A stretch of 64,000 nt of DNA, from contig NZ_JACGZW010000004.1 in NCBI RefSeq assembly GCF_014145675.1, forward strand, positions 372,001-436,000. Direction: 5' to 3'. The notes under the pieces are model-generated. The model had not been told where the DNA came from, searched no databases, and saw only the letters and a list, made by a program, of their open reading frames with translations. Below are positions 19,901 to 29,377 of the stretch, piece by piece. The position numbers were made by a program, and so were the translations under genes. The stretch is from Amycolatopsis dendrobii. Lineage in GTDB: Bacteria; Actinomycetota; Actinomycetes; Mycobacteriales; Pseudonocardiaceae. Numbering within the stretch: the stretch's first letter is position 1; each line of letters begins with the position of its first letter.

Positions 19901-22900
19901 AGGTCGGCACTGGCCGGATCGAGGAACTGACCCTCGGCAGCCCGCTCGTCCTGCCCGCCCGCGGCGGCATCCAGGTGCAGGTCACCGTCGGCGCGGCGGG
20001 GGAGCGCGACGTCCGTTCGGTGACTGTCCACTCGCGACCCGAAGACGAGGACGCGGACTGGACCCTGCACGCGAGCGGCAGCGTCGCCCCGCAGTCGGCC
20101 AACGGCGGCGCCGAGCTGACCGAATGGCCGCCCGCCGGTGCGGAGTCGGTCGCCATCGACGGCCTGTACGACGATTTCGCCGACACCGGCCTCACGTACG
20201 GTCCGCTGTTCCGCTCCCTGCAAGCAGTCTGGCAGCGCGACGGCGAGATCTTCGCTGAAGTCGCGCTGCCGGAGGACAGCGACGCTGACCGCTTCGGCCT
20301 GCACCCGGCCGCGCTCGACGCCTGCACCCACGCGCTCCGCGTCGCCGGTGGCGGCGACGGCGGAGTCGGCCGGGTTCCGTTCTGCTGGACCGGGGTCGAG
20401 CTGCACGCCACCGGCGCGTCCGCGCTACGCGTGCGGTTCACCCCGACCACAGAGGACGGTTTCAAGATCGCCCTCGCCGACCCGACCGGTGCCCCGGTCG
20501 CGACGGTCGCCGAGACGGTGTTCCGCGCGTTCACCGCACCGGTCGCCGAGCAGGCCGCTCCGCTGTACCGGATCGAATGGCAGCGGTCCGCGGACCTCGA
20601 AGCCACTGTGGACACTGCCGAAGTGCAGATTCTGGAGTGCGTCGGCGAATCCGGCACCGCAGCGGAGACCCATGAGCTGACGCACCGGGTGCTCGCCGCG
20701 TTGCAGTCGTGGCTGTCCGAGGAACATCCGTCGGACGCCCGGCTCGTCGTCGTCACTCGCGGCGCGGTCCCGGCCGCCGGGGACGTCACCGACCTCGCCG
20801 CCACCGCGGTCTGGGGCCTGGTCCGCTCCGCGCAGGAGGAAAACCCGGACGCTTTCGTCCTGCTCGACCTCGACGCCGAAACCACTCCGGAAGCAGTGTT
20901 GCCGCAGGTCCTGGCCTCGGGCGAGGCACAGGCAGCGGTCCGCCTCGGCACGGTCCTGGTGCCGCGGCTGGTCCGCACGACGCCGGAGCTGGAACGGCCG
21001 TACTTCTGCCCGCACGGCACGGTGCTGGTCACCGGCGCGTCCGGCGCGCTGGGCGGAAAGCTCGCCCGGCACCTGGTCGCCGAGCACGGCGTCCGCCGGT
21101 TGCTGCTGCTCAGCCGCCGGATCACGCCCGCGCTCGACCAACTGGCCGCTGAGCTGCGCGAAAGCGAGGTCGACGTCCGGCTGGAGCGCTGCGACGTCGC
21201 CGACCGCGAGGCGCTGGCCAGTGTGCTGGCGTCGCTGCCCGAGGAGAACCCGCTGACCGCAGTCGTGCACGCCGCTGGCGTTCTCGACGACGGCGTGGTC
21301 ACCGCTTTGACCCCGGAGCGGGTCGACGCGGTGCTCGCCCCGAAGGTCGACGGTGCGCTGAACCTGCACGAACTCACCCGCGAAACCGCGTTGTCCGCGT
21401 TCGTGCTGTTCTCGTCGGTCTCCGGCGTCCTCGGCGCGCCCGGCCAGGGCAGCTACGCCGCAGCCAACGCGTACCTCGACGCTCTCGCCTCGCACCGTGT
21501 AGCGCACGGCCTGCCGGGTCTGTCGCTGGACTGGGGCCTGTGGGGCGAGGTCGGCGGCATGGGCGGCACGCTCACCGAAGAGGAGGTGCAGCGGCTCGCG
21601 GCCAGCGGCATCGTGCCACTGTCCACTGCGGAGGGGCTGGCGATGTTCGACCGCGCCATCGCCGTCCGCAAGCCGACCGCAGTCCCGGCGAAGCTCGACC
21701 TGCCCGTGCTGCGCAAACTCGACCGGCTCCCGCGCACGCTGGAGCAACTCGTCGGCCGCGCCACCCGCCGGGTCGCCGCCGTTGCCGAGTCCTCAGTGGA
21801 CTCCTTCGCGGCACGACTGCTGGGACTGCCGGCGGAAGACCGTCGCGACGCGGTGCTGGAACTGGTACGCGGTCACGCCGCCACCGTGCTCGGTTACCGC
21901 GCGGCGCACGAGATCGAGCCGTCGGCGCAGTTCCAGTCGCTCGGCTTCGACTCGCTGACCGCGATCGAACTCCGCAACGGCCTCACCGCGGCCACCGGCC
22001 GGCGACTGCCCGCGACGTTGATCTTCGACCACCCCACGCCGACCGCGCTCGCCGCGCACCTGCTCGACGAACTGGCCGGCACTTCAGCAGAGATCGCCAC
22101 AGTGTCCGCTAAGGACAACTCGGCGGAGCCGATCGCGATCGTCGGCATGGCCTGCCGGCTGCCGGGTGGCGTCGCTTCGCCGGAACAGTTGTGGGAACTG
22201 GTGGCGAACGGCCGCGAGGGGATCGGAGACTTCCCGGCCGACCGCGGCTGGGACATCGACGGCCTGCTCGACCCGACCGGCCGCCGCCCCGGCACGACCT
22301 ACGTCGCACGCGGCGGATTCGTCTACGACGCGGGTGACTTCGACCCGACGTTCTTCGGCGTCTCGCCGAAGGAAGCGCCGATGATCGACCCGCAGCAGCG
22401 GTTGCTGCTCGAAGCGTCCTGGGAGGCGCTGGAGCGGTCCGGGATCGACCCGGTCTCGCTCAAGGGCAGCCCGACCGGTGTGTACGCGGGCGTCCAGTAC
22501 CACGACTACGTGGGCGCGAACAGCGCCGGTTCCATCGTCACCGGCCGCGTTTCCTACACCCTCGGCCTCGAGGGCCCGGCCGTGTCCGTCGACACCGCGT
22601 GCTCGTCCTCGCTGGTCGCGATGCACATGGCGGCGCAGGCACTGCGCGGCGGCGACTGCTCGCTCGCGCTGGCCGGCGGCGTCACGGTGATGGCCACGCC
22701 GGAGACCTTTGTGGAATTCAGCCGTCAGCAGGGCCTCGCGGCCGACGGCCGGTGCAAGGTGTTCTCCGACGACGCCGACGGCACCACCTGGTCCGAAGGC
22801 GTCGGCGTCCTGGTGCTGGAACGTCTGTCCGACGCCCGCGCCAACGGCCACCCGGTGCTCGCGATCCTCAAGGGCAGCGCGGTGAACCAGGACGGCATCT

Positions 22901-25900
22901 CCAACGGCCTGACCGCGCCGAACGGCCCCGCGCAGCAGCGGGTGATCCGCGCCGCGCTGGCCGACGCCGGCCTGGAACCGTCCGAAGTAGACGCCGTTGA
23001 GGCACACGGCACCGGTACGAAGCTCGGCGACCCGATCGAAGTCCAGGCACTGCTGGCCACTTACGGCACGCAGACGTCGGCGGACCGTCCATTGTGGATC
23101 GGATCGGTGAAGTCGAACATCGGACACACGCAGGCCGCCGCGGGTGCGGCAGGCGTGATCAAGATGATCGAGGCGATGCGGCACGGCGAACTCCCCGCGA
23201 CGCTGCACGTGGGCAAGCCGTCAAGCGAGATCGACTGGTCCACGGGTGCCGTCCGGGTGCTGGCGGAGCCGGTGAAATGGCTGCCGAACGGCCACACCCG
23301 ACGCGTCGGTGTCTCGTCCTTCGGCGTGAGCGGCACGAACGCGCACGTCATTCTGGAGGAAGGCGACCGTCGCGAGGTCACCGCCTCGACTGGTCCGGAG
23401 TACGACGGTCCGGTCGCCTGGCCGGTCTCCGGTCGCGGCGCGGCCGCGTTGCGGGCCAAGGCCGAGCAGTTGATGGCCTATGTGGACGAAGAGCCGGAAG
23501 GCAGCCTCGCCGACATCGGCCTCTCGCTGGCGACCGCGCGCAGTGCGTTCGACCGCCGGGCAGTGTTGATCGGCAGCCGTTCGCCGCAGTTTGTGCGCGG
23601 CCTAGCAGCACTGGTCGACGAAGAGGACGCCCGCGGCGTCGTCCGCGGTATCGCCACCGGCAGCGGCCGAACCGCGTTCCTGTTCGCGGGCCAGGGTTCG
23701 CAGCGAGCGCAGATGGGCACGCAGTTGGCGGCGCGGTACCCGGCGTTCGCCGATGCCTATGACGAGGTATGCGCCGCACTCGACAAGCACCTCGACCGGC
23801 CGCTGCGCGAAGTGATCGAAAGCGGCGACGGCCTCGACGAGACCCGTTGGACGCAACCGGCGCTGTTCGCACTGGAAGTCGCGCTGTTCCGCACGGTCCG
23901 GTCCTGGGGCGTCAAGCCGGACCTGCTCGCTGGCCACTCGATCGGCGAACTCGCCGCCGCACACTGCGCAGGCGTGTTCTCGCTGGCTGACGCGGCGAAG
24001 CTCGTGGTCGCCCGCGGTGCGCTGATGCAAGCACTGCCGACCGGAGGCGCGATGGTCGCGATCGACGGAACTCCCGAGGCAGTTCGCGAAGCCGCCGGGG
24101 ACACTGTGGACATTGCCGCAGTGAACGGTCCGGCGGCAGTCGTGATTTCCGGTGCCGCGGAAGCGGTTGCCGAGGTAGCGACGAAGTTCGAGCGCACCAA
24201 GCAACTCCGCGTCTCGCACGCGTTCCACTCGCGACTGATGGACCCGATGCTCGCCGAGTTCCGCACTGTCGCGGAAGGACTGTCCTATGCGGAACCGAGG
24301 ATCCCGATCATCTCCACCGTCACCGGCGGCCCGGCCGACCTGACCTCGCCGGAATACTGGGTGAACCAGGTCCGCGCAGGCGTGCAGTTCCGCGACGCGG
24401 TCACCCGGGCCGCCGCGGACGGCGTGAACCGGTTCCTCGAACTGGGTCCGGACACCACGCTCACCGCGATGACCGACGCCTGCCTCGACGAGCGTCCGGA
24501 CGGTCTCGTGCTCGCCTCGCTGCTGCACAAGGAGCAGGACGAAGCGGTCGCCGCGCTGACCGGGGTCGCGCAGCTGCACGTCAGCGGCGTCGACGTCGAC
24601 TGGTCGGCGATCTACGCACCGACCGGCGCGCACCCGGTGCCGGTGCCGACGTATCCGTTCCAGCGCCAGCGTTACTGGCTGGAGAGCACTGCGGCTGCCC
24701 CGGGTCAGGAAGACCACCCGCTGCTCGGCACCGCGACGGAGCTGGCCGGTGCGGAAGGTCTCCTGTTCACCGGACGCCTTTCTGTCGGCACGCACCCGTG
24801 GCTGGCCGATCACGTCGTCGGCGGCTCGATCCTGTTCCCCGGCACCGGTTTCGTCGAAATGGCGATCCGCGCTGGGGACGAGGCCGGATGCCCGCGCCTG
24901 GACGAACTGACCCTGGAGTACCCGCTGGTGGTCCCGGAGCGGACCGGCGTCCGCGTGCAGTTCGCACTCGACGCCGCGGAGAACGGCGTTCGCGCGTTCA
25001 CTGTCCACTCGCGCCCGGAAGGCGCGGCGGACGGCGTCCCGTGGACCCGGCACGCCACCGGCCGTCTCGCCAAGGCGGGCAAGTCGGAGAGGTTCGATCT
25101 CTCCGCGTGGCCGCCCGCTGCCGAGCAGGTGCAACTCGATGGCACGTATGAGGAACTGGCCGCCGACGGTCTCGCGTACGGTCCGGCATTCCGCGGCCTT
25201 GTCGCCGCTTGGAAGGGCGACGGGGAAGCGTTCGCGGAGATCCAGCTGCCCGCATCGGTGTCCGATGTGGACCGCTACGGCATCCACCCGGCCGTCCTCG
25301 ACGCCGCCTTGCACACCATCGGCGTCTCCGGCGCGGTCGGGGACGAACCGGCGCTCCCGTTCGCGTGGGAAGGCGTCCGGCTGCACGCAGTCGGCGCGAC
25401 GACGCTGCGGGTGCACGTCAAGCAGATCGGCTCGGGTGCGGCAGCACTGAAGATCGCAGACGGCACCGGCGCGCCGGTCGCTTCGGTGGATTCGCTCCTG
25501 CTGCGCCCGATGTCGGCACAGCCGCGAGCCGCCGAAACCGGTGGCGCGGAGTCGCTGTTCCGCCTCGCGTGGGAGCAAACCGACCTCGACGCGGTCGCCG
25601 AGGTCACCGACTGGACCGTGGTCGGCGACGACCCGTTCGGCCTCACCGAGGCCCTCGGCGCCACCGCCGCGCCCAGCATCGGCGACGCGTCCGGTCTGGT
25701 CGTGCTGCCCTCCGCGGGCAACGACGTGCACGCGGAACTGCACCGGGTCCTCGGCGAACTCCAGACGTTCCTCAGCCGTCCGGAAGGCTCCCTGCTGGTG
25801 GTCACCCGAGGCGCGGTCGCGGCCGACGCGGAGGAAAGCCCCGACCCGGTCGGAGCCGCGGTTGCCGGACTGGTCCGTTCGGCGCAGGCCGAGCATCCGG

Positions 25901-27372
25901 ACCGGATCACCCTGGTCGACCTCGGCACTGGTACCCCTAGCGGCCGCACTCTGGCCGCGGTGTCGGCGTCGGACGAACCGCAGGTCGCTCTCCGCGCCGG
26001 AGCGGTACTGGTGCCACGCCTGCAGCGGGCCGTTGACGCGGCAGCCGCCCCGGTCTGGGATCCCAACGGCACGGTGCTGATCACCGGCGCTACCGGTGCG
26101 CTCGGCGGGGCGGTCGCGAAACACCTGGTGACCGAACACAGCGTGCGGAACCTGCTGCTGGTCAGCCGTCGCGGCGCGGAAGCACCGGGCGCGACGGACC
26201 TGCGGGACGAACTGACCGGTCTCGGCGCGGAGGTCACCCTCGCCGCCTGCGACGTGGCAGACCGTGCCGCGGTTTCCGTGCTTCTGGAAGGAATCGATCT
26301 GCGCGGAGTCGTGCACGCAGCTGGCGTCCTGGACGACGGGGTGCTGACTTCCCTTACTCCAGAACGTCTCGACAACGTCCTGCGCTCGAAGGCCGACGCC
26401 GCGGCCACGCTCGACGAGCTGACCCGCGACCACAACCTGACCGCGTTCGTCCTGTTCTCCTCGGCCGCCGGCGTGCTCGGCGCACCGGGGCAGGGCAGCT
26501 ACGCCGCGGCGAACGCCTACCTCGACGCGCTGGCGGTCCGCCGCCGTCGCGAGGGTCTCGCGGGCTCGTCGCTCGCCTGGGGCTTGTGGGGCGGCGGCAT
26601 GGGCGCGGCACTGGAGGACGCGGACGCCCACCGCATCGGCGAAACCGGCATCACCGCGCTGTCCACTGAGGACGGTTTGCGATTGCTGGACGCGGCAGCG
26701 GGTTCACCCGAACCGCTGCTCGTGCCGATCGCGCTGGACACTCGCGTACTGGCGTCCTCGGGCGACGACGACCTCCCGGCCGTCCTGCGCGAACTCGCCG
26801 GCTCTCGCGGCCGACGCGCGGCTCAGGACGCCGTGGAGGACACCGAATCGCTCGCGCAGAAACTCGGCGCGCTCCCGCCGGGCAAGCGGGTGCCGACCGT
26901 GCTCACCCTGGTGCGCACGCACGCGGCGACGCTGCTCGGGCACGCCGGTCCGGAGGCGGTGGAAGCGGACCGCTCGTTCAACGAGGTCGGCTTCGATTCC
27001 TTGTCCGCCACCGGGTTCCGCAACAAGCTCAGCCTCGTCACCGGCCTGAAGCTGCCCGTCAGCCTGATCTTCGACTACCCGACGCCGCGGATCCTCGCCG
27101 AGCATCTGGTCGCCGAACTGGCCCCGGCCGAGGCCGAGCCGGAACCGTTGTCGGACCAGGGAATCCGCGACGCGCTGGCGGCGATCCCGCTGGAGCGGCT
27201 GCGTTCGGCCGGCCTGCTCGACGGACTGCTCGAACTGGCGGGCATCCAGATCCCGGAACAGGCCGTCGCCGACGAGGAGCTGGAATCGTCCGCGGTGGAC
27301 GAGAACACGATCGACGAGCTGGACACCGACGCGTTGATCAGCATGGCAATCGGGGGTGGGGACGACGATTAG
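16999..27372 (+). CDS. Type I modular polyketide synthase, two modules (both KS-AT-DH-KR-ACP, malonyl)
   Basis: The protein is about 3457 aa. Module A has KS Cys213, AT Ser651 with HAFH (malonyl), DH His945 and Asp1107, a B-type KR with GVLDDGVV and Tyr1486, and ACP Ser1652. Module B has KS Cys1868, AT Ser2314 with HAFH (malonyl), DH His2605 and Asp2768, a B-type KR with GVLDDGVL and Tyr3168, and ACP Ser3334. Two successive modules of this type should make a conjugated diene. In module A the DH motif has Asp where the conserved Gly of HxxxGxxxxP belongs. The N-terminal docking helix and an acidic C-terminal docking tail (IDELDTDALISMAIG) mean it is neither first nor last in the line. AGAGG precedes the ATG at 16999. 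Confidence 0.96.
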   Translation: MSDEARTDETKLVDYLKRVTANLQETRARLRAVEAAESEPIAIVAMGCRYPGGVRSADDLWELVAQGRDAIGEFPSDRGWALDRLFDADPDSPGTSYVSEGGFVHDAGEFDAPFFGISPREALAMDPQQRLVLELAWETFERAGIAPHSLAKQQVGVFVGSGGQDYYDELPPSVLAGEVEDYLSTGNAGSVISGRIAYALGLEGPAVTIDSACSSSLVALHLAVQSLRQRDCSLALAGGVMVMSRPGPFLAFSRQRGLAPDGRCKAFSDSADGTGWAEGAGTLLLERLSDAQRNGHPVLAVVRGSAVNSDGASNGLTAPNGPSQQRVIRQALANARLSASDVDAVEGHGTGTTLGDPIEAQALLATYGQDRTEPLWLGSIKSNIGHAQAAAGVSGVIKMVQAMRHGLLPRTLHVTEPSTEVDWTSGAVELLRTERPWAAGDRPRRAGVSSFGVSGTNAHIILEEAPAAEAAAPVTPSWPEGVAVPLPLAGHGSAALRAQAAQLASSAATPLDLGFSLATSRSPLSHRAVVLAADPKQAIAALADGVASPDVVTGTQVEGLTAFLFSGQGAQRAGMGAALAAAFPVFREALDEVCAELDRRLDRPLKTVLFEKPRLINQTGYTQPALFAIEVALFRLLASWGIKPDFLLGHSIGELAAAHVAGIFSLADAATLVAARASLMQALPSGGSMVALQATEAEVAPNLTDDVSIAAINGPDSVVLSGTEDAVAAVVAKFDGRKSSKLKVSHAFHSPLMEPMLAEFAAVARGLTYQQPEIPLVSTVGPDVDMSAADYWVRQVRAAVRFHDGVETLAAQGVGRFVEVGPDGVLSALVRQTSDALVVPVLRKDREEPAAALTALAELFVSGLTPDWAAVFAGRGAQRVDLPPYAFQRKRYWLDARANRDEVTAAGLTSAGHPLLGAAVALADTDGVVLTGRLSVETHPWLAEHQLGDAVTVPGTAFLELVVRAGDQVGTGRIEELTLGSPLVLPARGGIQVQVTVGAAGERDVRSVTVHSRPEDEDADWTLHASGSVAPQSANGGAELTEWPPAGAESVAIDGLYDDFADTGLTYGPLFRSLQAVWQRDGEIFAEVALPEDSDADRFGLHPAALDACTHALRVAGGGDGGVGRVPFCWTGVELHATGASALRVRFTPTTEDGFKIALADPTGAPVATVAETVFRAFTAPVAEQAAPLYRIEWQRSADLEATVDTAEVQILECVGESGTAAETHELTHRVLAALQSWLSEEHPSDARLVVVTRGAVPAAGDVTDLAATAVWGLVRSAQEENPDAFVLLDLDAETTPEAVLPQVLASGEAQAAVRLGTVLVPRLVRTTPELERPYFCPHGTVLVTGASGALGGKLARHLVAEHGVRRLLLLSRRITPALDQLAAELRESEVDVRLERCDVADREALASVLASLPEENPLTAVVHAAGVLDDGVVTALTPERVDAVLAPKVDGALNLHELTRETALSAFVLFSSVSGVLGAPGQGSYAAANAYLDALASHRVAHGLPGLSLDWGLWGEVGGMGGTLTEEEVQRLAASGIVPLSTAEGLAMFDRAIAVRKPTAVPAKLDLPVLRKLDRLPRTLEQLVGRATRRVAAVAESSVDSFAARLLGLPAEDRRDAVLELVRGHAATVLGYRAAHEIEPSAQFQSLGFDSLTAIELRNGLTAATGRRLPATLIFDHPTPTALAAHLLDELAGTSAEIATVSAKDNSAEPIAIVGMACRLPGGVASPEQLWELVANGREGIGDFPADRGWDIDGLLDPTGRRPGTTYVARGGFVYDAGDFDPTFFGVSPKEAPMIDPQQRLLLEASWEALERSGIDPVSLKGSPTGVYAGVQYHDYVGANSAGSIVTGRVSYTLGLEGPAVSVDTACSSSLVAMHMAAQALRGGDCSLALAGGVTVMATPETFVEFSRQQGLAADGRCKVFSDDADGTTWSEGVGVLVLERLSDARANGHPVLAILKGSAVNQDGISNGLTAPNGPAQQRVIRAALADAGLEPSEVDAVEAHGTGTKLGDPIEVQALLATYGTQTSADRPLWIGSVKSNIGHTQAAAGAAGVIKMIEAMRHGELPATLHVGKPSSEIDWSTGAVRVLAEPVKWLPNGHTRRVGVSSFGVSGTNAHVILEEGDRREVTASTGPEYDGPVAWPVSGRGAAALRAKAEQLMAYVDEEPEGSLADIGLSLATARSAFDRRAVLIGSRSPQFVRGLAALVDEEDARGVVRGIATGSGRTAFLFAGQGSQRAQMGTQLAARYPAFADAYDEVCAALDKHLDRPLREVIESGDGLDETRWTQPALFALEVALFRTVRSWGVKPDLLAGHSIGELAAAHCAGVFSLADAAKLVVARGALMQALPTGGAMVAIDGTPEAVREAAGDTVDIAAVNGPAAVVISGAAEAVAEVATKFERTKQLRVSHAFHSRLMDPMLAEFRTVAEGLSYAEPRIPIISTVTGGPADLTSPEYWVNQVRAGVQFRDAVTRAAADGVNRFLELGPDTTLTAMTDACLDERPDGLVLASLLHKEQDEAVAALTGVAQLHVSGVDVDWSAIYAPTGAHPVPVPTYPFQRQRYWLESTAAAPGQEDHPLLGTATELAGAEGLLFTGRLSVGTHPWLADHVVGGSILFPGTGFVEMAIRAGDEAGCPRLDELTLEYPLVVPERTGVRVQFALDAAENGVRAFTVHSRPEGAADGVPWTRHATGRLAKAGKSERFDLSAWPPAAEQVQLDGTYEELAADGLAYGPAFRGLVAAWKGDGEAFAEIQLPASVSDVDRYGIHPAVLDAALHTIGVSGAVGDEPALPFAWEGVRLHAVGATTLRVHVKQIGSGAAALKIADGTGAPVASVDSLLLRPMSAQPRAAETGGAESLFRLAWEQTDLDAVAEVTDWTVVGDDPFGLTEALGATAAPSIGDASGLVVLPSAGNDVHAELHRVLGELQTFLSRPEGSLLVVTRGAVAADAEESPDPVGAAVAGLVRSAQAEHPDRITLVDLGTGTPSGRTLAAVSASDEPQVALRAGAVLVPRLQRAVDAAAAPVWDPNGTVLITGATGALGGAVAKHLVTEHSVRNLLLVSRRGAEAPGATDLRDELTGLGAEVTLAACDVADRAAVSVLLEGIDLRGVVHAAGVLDDGVLTSLTPERLDNVLRSKADAAATLDELTRDHNLTAFVLFSSAAGVLGAPGQGSYAAANAYLDALAVRRRREGLAGSSLAWGLWGGGMGAALEDADAHRIGETGITALSTEDGLRLLDAAAGSPEPLLVPIALDTRVLASSGDDDLPAVLRELAGSRGRRAAQDAVEDTESLAQKLGALPPGKRVPTVLTLVRTHAATLLGHAGPEAVEADRSFNEVGFDSLSATGFRNKLSLVTGLKLPVSLIFDYPTPRILAEHLVAELAPAEAEPEPLSDQGIRDALAAIPLERLRSAGLLDGLLELAGIQIPEQAVADEELESSAVDENTIDELDTDALISMAIGGGDDD

Positions 27373-27476
27373 CCCACCCCTATCGGGCCCGGCCGGTATT
27401 GCCGCTCTCGCGGCCGCTGTGGCCCACTTGATCCCGACAGTTTCCCCGCTTGACCGAACCGAGGAGAGGTAACCCG

Positions 27477-28400
27477 ATGGTCACCGGCTACGCAATCGAA
27501 GCACGGGGGCTGCGCAAGTCCTACGGCGATGTCGACGTCCTGGAGAGCGTCGACCTCAGCGTCGAGCGGGGCACGATGTTCGCGCTGCTGGGCCCCAACG
27601 GCGCCGGCAAGACCACGACGGTGCGGATCCTCAGCACCCTCCTGGAGGCCGACGGCGGCACCGTGACCGTCAACGGGCACGACGTCGCCAAGCGCACCCG
27701 CAAGGTCCGCGAGCAGATCGGCCTCACCGGACAGAACACCGCGGTCGACGAACTGCTCACCGGACGCGAAAACCTGGAAATGATGGGGCGGCTGTTCCAC
27801 CTGCCCGCCGCGCGGGCGAAGGAGCGGGCCACCGAACTGCTCGCGCAGTTCGACCTCGTGGAAGCGGGGGAGCGCCCGGTCAAGACGTACTCCGGCGGCA
27901 TGCGGCGCAGGCTGGATCTCGCGATCAGCCTGATCACGTCGCCGCCGGTGCTGTTCCTGGACGAGCCGACCACGGGTCTCGACCCGCGCAGCCGCTCGGC
28001 GATGTGGGACGCGATCCGCAAGCTGCTCGACGGCGGCACCACGGTCCTGCTCACCACGCAGTACCTCGACGAGGCCGACCAGCTCGCCGACCGGATCGCG
28101 GTCATCGACAAGGGCCGCGTCGTCGCCGAGGGCACCGCGACCGAGCTCAAGCGCCGCGTCGGCACCGAACGCCTCAAGCTGACGTTCGCGTCGGTCGCCG
28201 AAGCGGGCCGCGCGCAGCAGGTCACCGGCGGCGTGCTGCTGGACGAGACGGTCAGCGTGCCGATCGACCACCCCGGCCAGGTGCGGGCGACGCTCAACCG
28301 GGTCGCCGACGCCGGGCTCGAACCCGGCGGAATCGAGCTGTCCGAACCGACGCTCGACGACGTGTTCCACACCCTCACCTCAACCGCGGGAGCGAAGTGA
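27477..28400 (+). CDS. DrrA-like ABC transporter ATP-binding protein
   Basis: The protein is about 307 aa. Walker A is LLGPNGAGKTTTVRIL, the signature is YSGGMRRRLDLA, Walker B is VLFLDEPTTGLD, and a Q-loop and H-region (LLTTQYLDEAD) are present. The C-terminal tail after residue 220 is the DrrA-type extension. It is the first gene of a two-gene unit with a strong GAGGAGAGG ribosome site. Its stop overlaps the permease start (TGATG). DrrA-type ATPases power efflux of antibiotics such as daunorubicin; placed straight after the PKS genes it is likely the self-resistance or export pump. Confidence 0.92.
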   Translation: MVTGYAIEARGLRKSYGDVDVLESVDLSVERGTMFALLGPNGAGKTTTVRILSTLLEADGGTVTVNGHDVAKRTRKVREQIGLTGQNTAVDELLTGRENLEMMGRLFHLPAARAKERATELLAQFDLVEAGERPVKTYSGGMRRRLDLAISLITSPPVLFLDEPTTGLDPRSRSAMWDAIRKLLDGGTTVLLTTQYLDEADQLADRIAVIDKGRVVAEGTATELKRRVGTERLKLTFASVAEAGRAQQVTGGVLLDETVSVPIDHPGQVRATLNRVADAGLEPGGIELSEPTLDDVFHTLTSTAGAK

Positions 28401-29227
28401 TGACCCAGACCTTGTCCAGGGAAACCGAGGGGGCGCAGATCCCCGCGGCGCCCGAGAGCGCCGGGCTGGCCTCGGTGCTGTCCGACTTCCGCGTGCTGAT
28501 CGGGCGCAACGTCAAGCACATCACGCGGAACCCGGAGATGCTGCTGCAGGCGGTGTCGCTGCCGGTCGTGCTGCTGCTGCTGTTCCGCTTCATGTTCGGG
28601 CCCGCGATCAACGTGCCCGGCATGGCCTACATCGACTACCTCGTGCCCGGCCTGCTGGCGATCAGCATCGGCTTCAACTCGACGACCACCGTGGTCGGCG
28701 TCGCCGCGGACCTCACCCAGGGCCTCGTGGAACGCTTCCGCTCGATGCCGATGTTCGGCCCGGCCGTGCTCGTCGGCCACGTCGCCGCCGGGATGCTGCG
28801 CAGCCTGGTGTCGTTCGTGATCATGGTGGCGATCGGCTTCGCGATCGGCTTCCGTCCCGGCGGCAGCGCGCTCGGCTGGCTCGCCGCGATCGGTCTCCTG
28901 GTCCTGTTCGCGGCAGGCGTCTTCTGGCTGGCAGTGCTGCTCGGCTCGATCTCGAAGACCGTTGAGGGCGCCGGCGGTCTCGGCATGATTCTGGTGTTCG
29001 TGCCGTACGCCTCCAGCGCTCTCGTGCCGACCCAGGCGATGCCCGGCGTGCTGCGGGTCATCGTGGACAACCAGCCGTTCACCGTGCTGATGGACGCGGT
29101 GCGGGCACTGATGAACGGCACCCCCGCGGGCGGCACGGCGTGGCTCGCGCTCGTCTGGTGGGGCGCGATCACCGTCTCGGCCTCGTTCCTCGCGGTGCGC
29201 AAGTTCAACCGGCGCACCAAGGGCTGA
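28400..29227 (+). CDS. DrrB-like ABC-2 family permease
   Basis: The protein is about 275 aa with six hydrophobic segments between residues about 45 and 265. Features include the start of the membrane domain (NPEMLLQAVSLPVVLLLLF), the loop LTQGLVERFRSMP and a late MPGVLRVIVDNQPFT, all usual for DrrB/ABC-2 permeases. The start codon shares a base with the DrrA stop, so the two subunits are made together. A clear hairpin follows the gene. Confidence 0.92.
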   Translation: MTQTLSRETEGAQIPAAPESAGLASVLSDFRVLIGRNVKHITRNPEMLLQAVSLPVVLLLLFRFMFGPAINVPGMAYIDYLVPGLLAISIGFNSTTTVVGVAADLTQGLVERFRSMPMFGPAVLVGHVAAGMLRSLVSFVIMVAIGFAIGFRPGGSALGWLAAIGLLVLFAAGVFWLAVLLGSISKTVEGAGGLGMILVFVPYASSALVPTQAMPGVLRVIVDNQPFTVLMDAVRALMNGTPAGGTAWLALVWWGAITVSASFLAVRKFNRRTKG

Positions 29228-29241
29228 ACCGCTTTTCACCG

Positions 29242-29278
29242 CTGAAGGGCGACCCGCACGCCGCGGGTCGCCCTTCAG
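29242..29278 (+). terminator. Terminator hairpin after the DrrAB-like genes
   Basis: The 15-base arms CTGAAGGGCGACCCG and CGGGTCGCCCTTCAG pair perfectly around a seven-base loop, 14 bases after the permease stop. No long T-run follows, as is common in actinobacteria. Confidence 0.8.
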
Positions 29279-29377
29279 GCTTGCCTAGGGGACCCCGATT
29301 CCGCTAGATCCGCTTTAGATCGCTCCGGCACTCTCTGTGGAGTAGAGAGGACCACTGCGTGAAGTGAGGTGGCGGCA

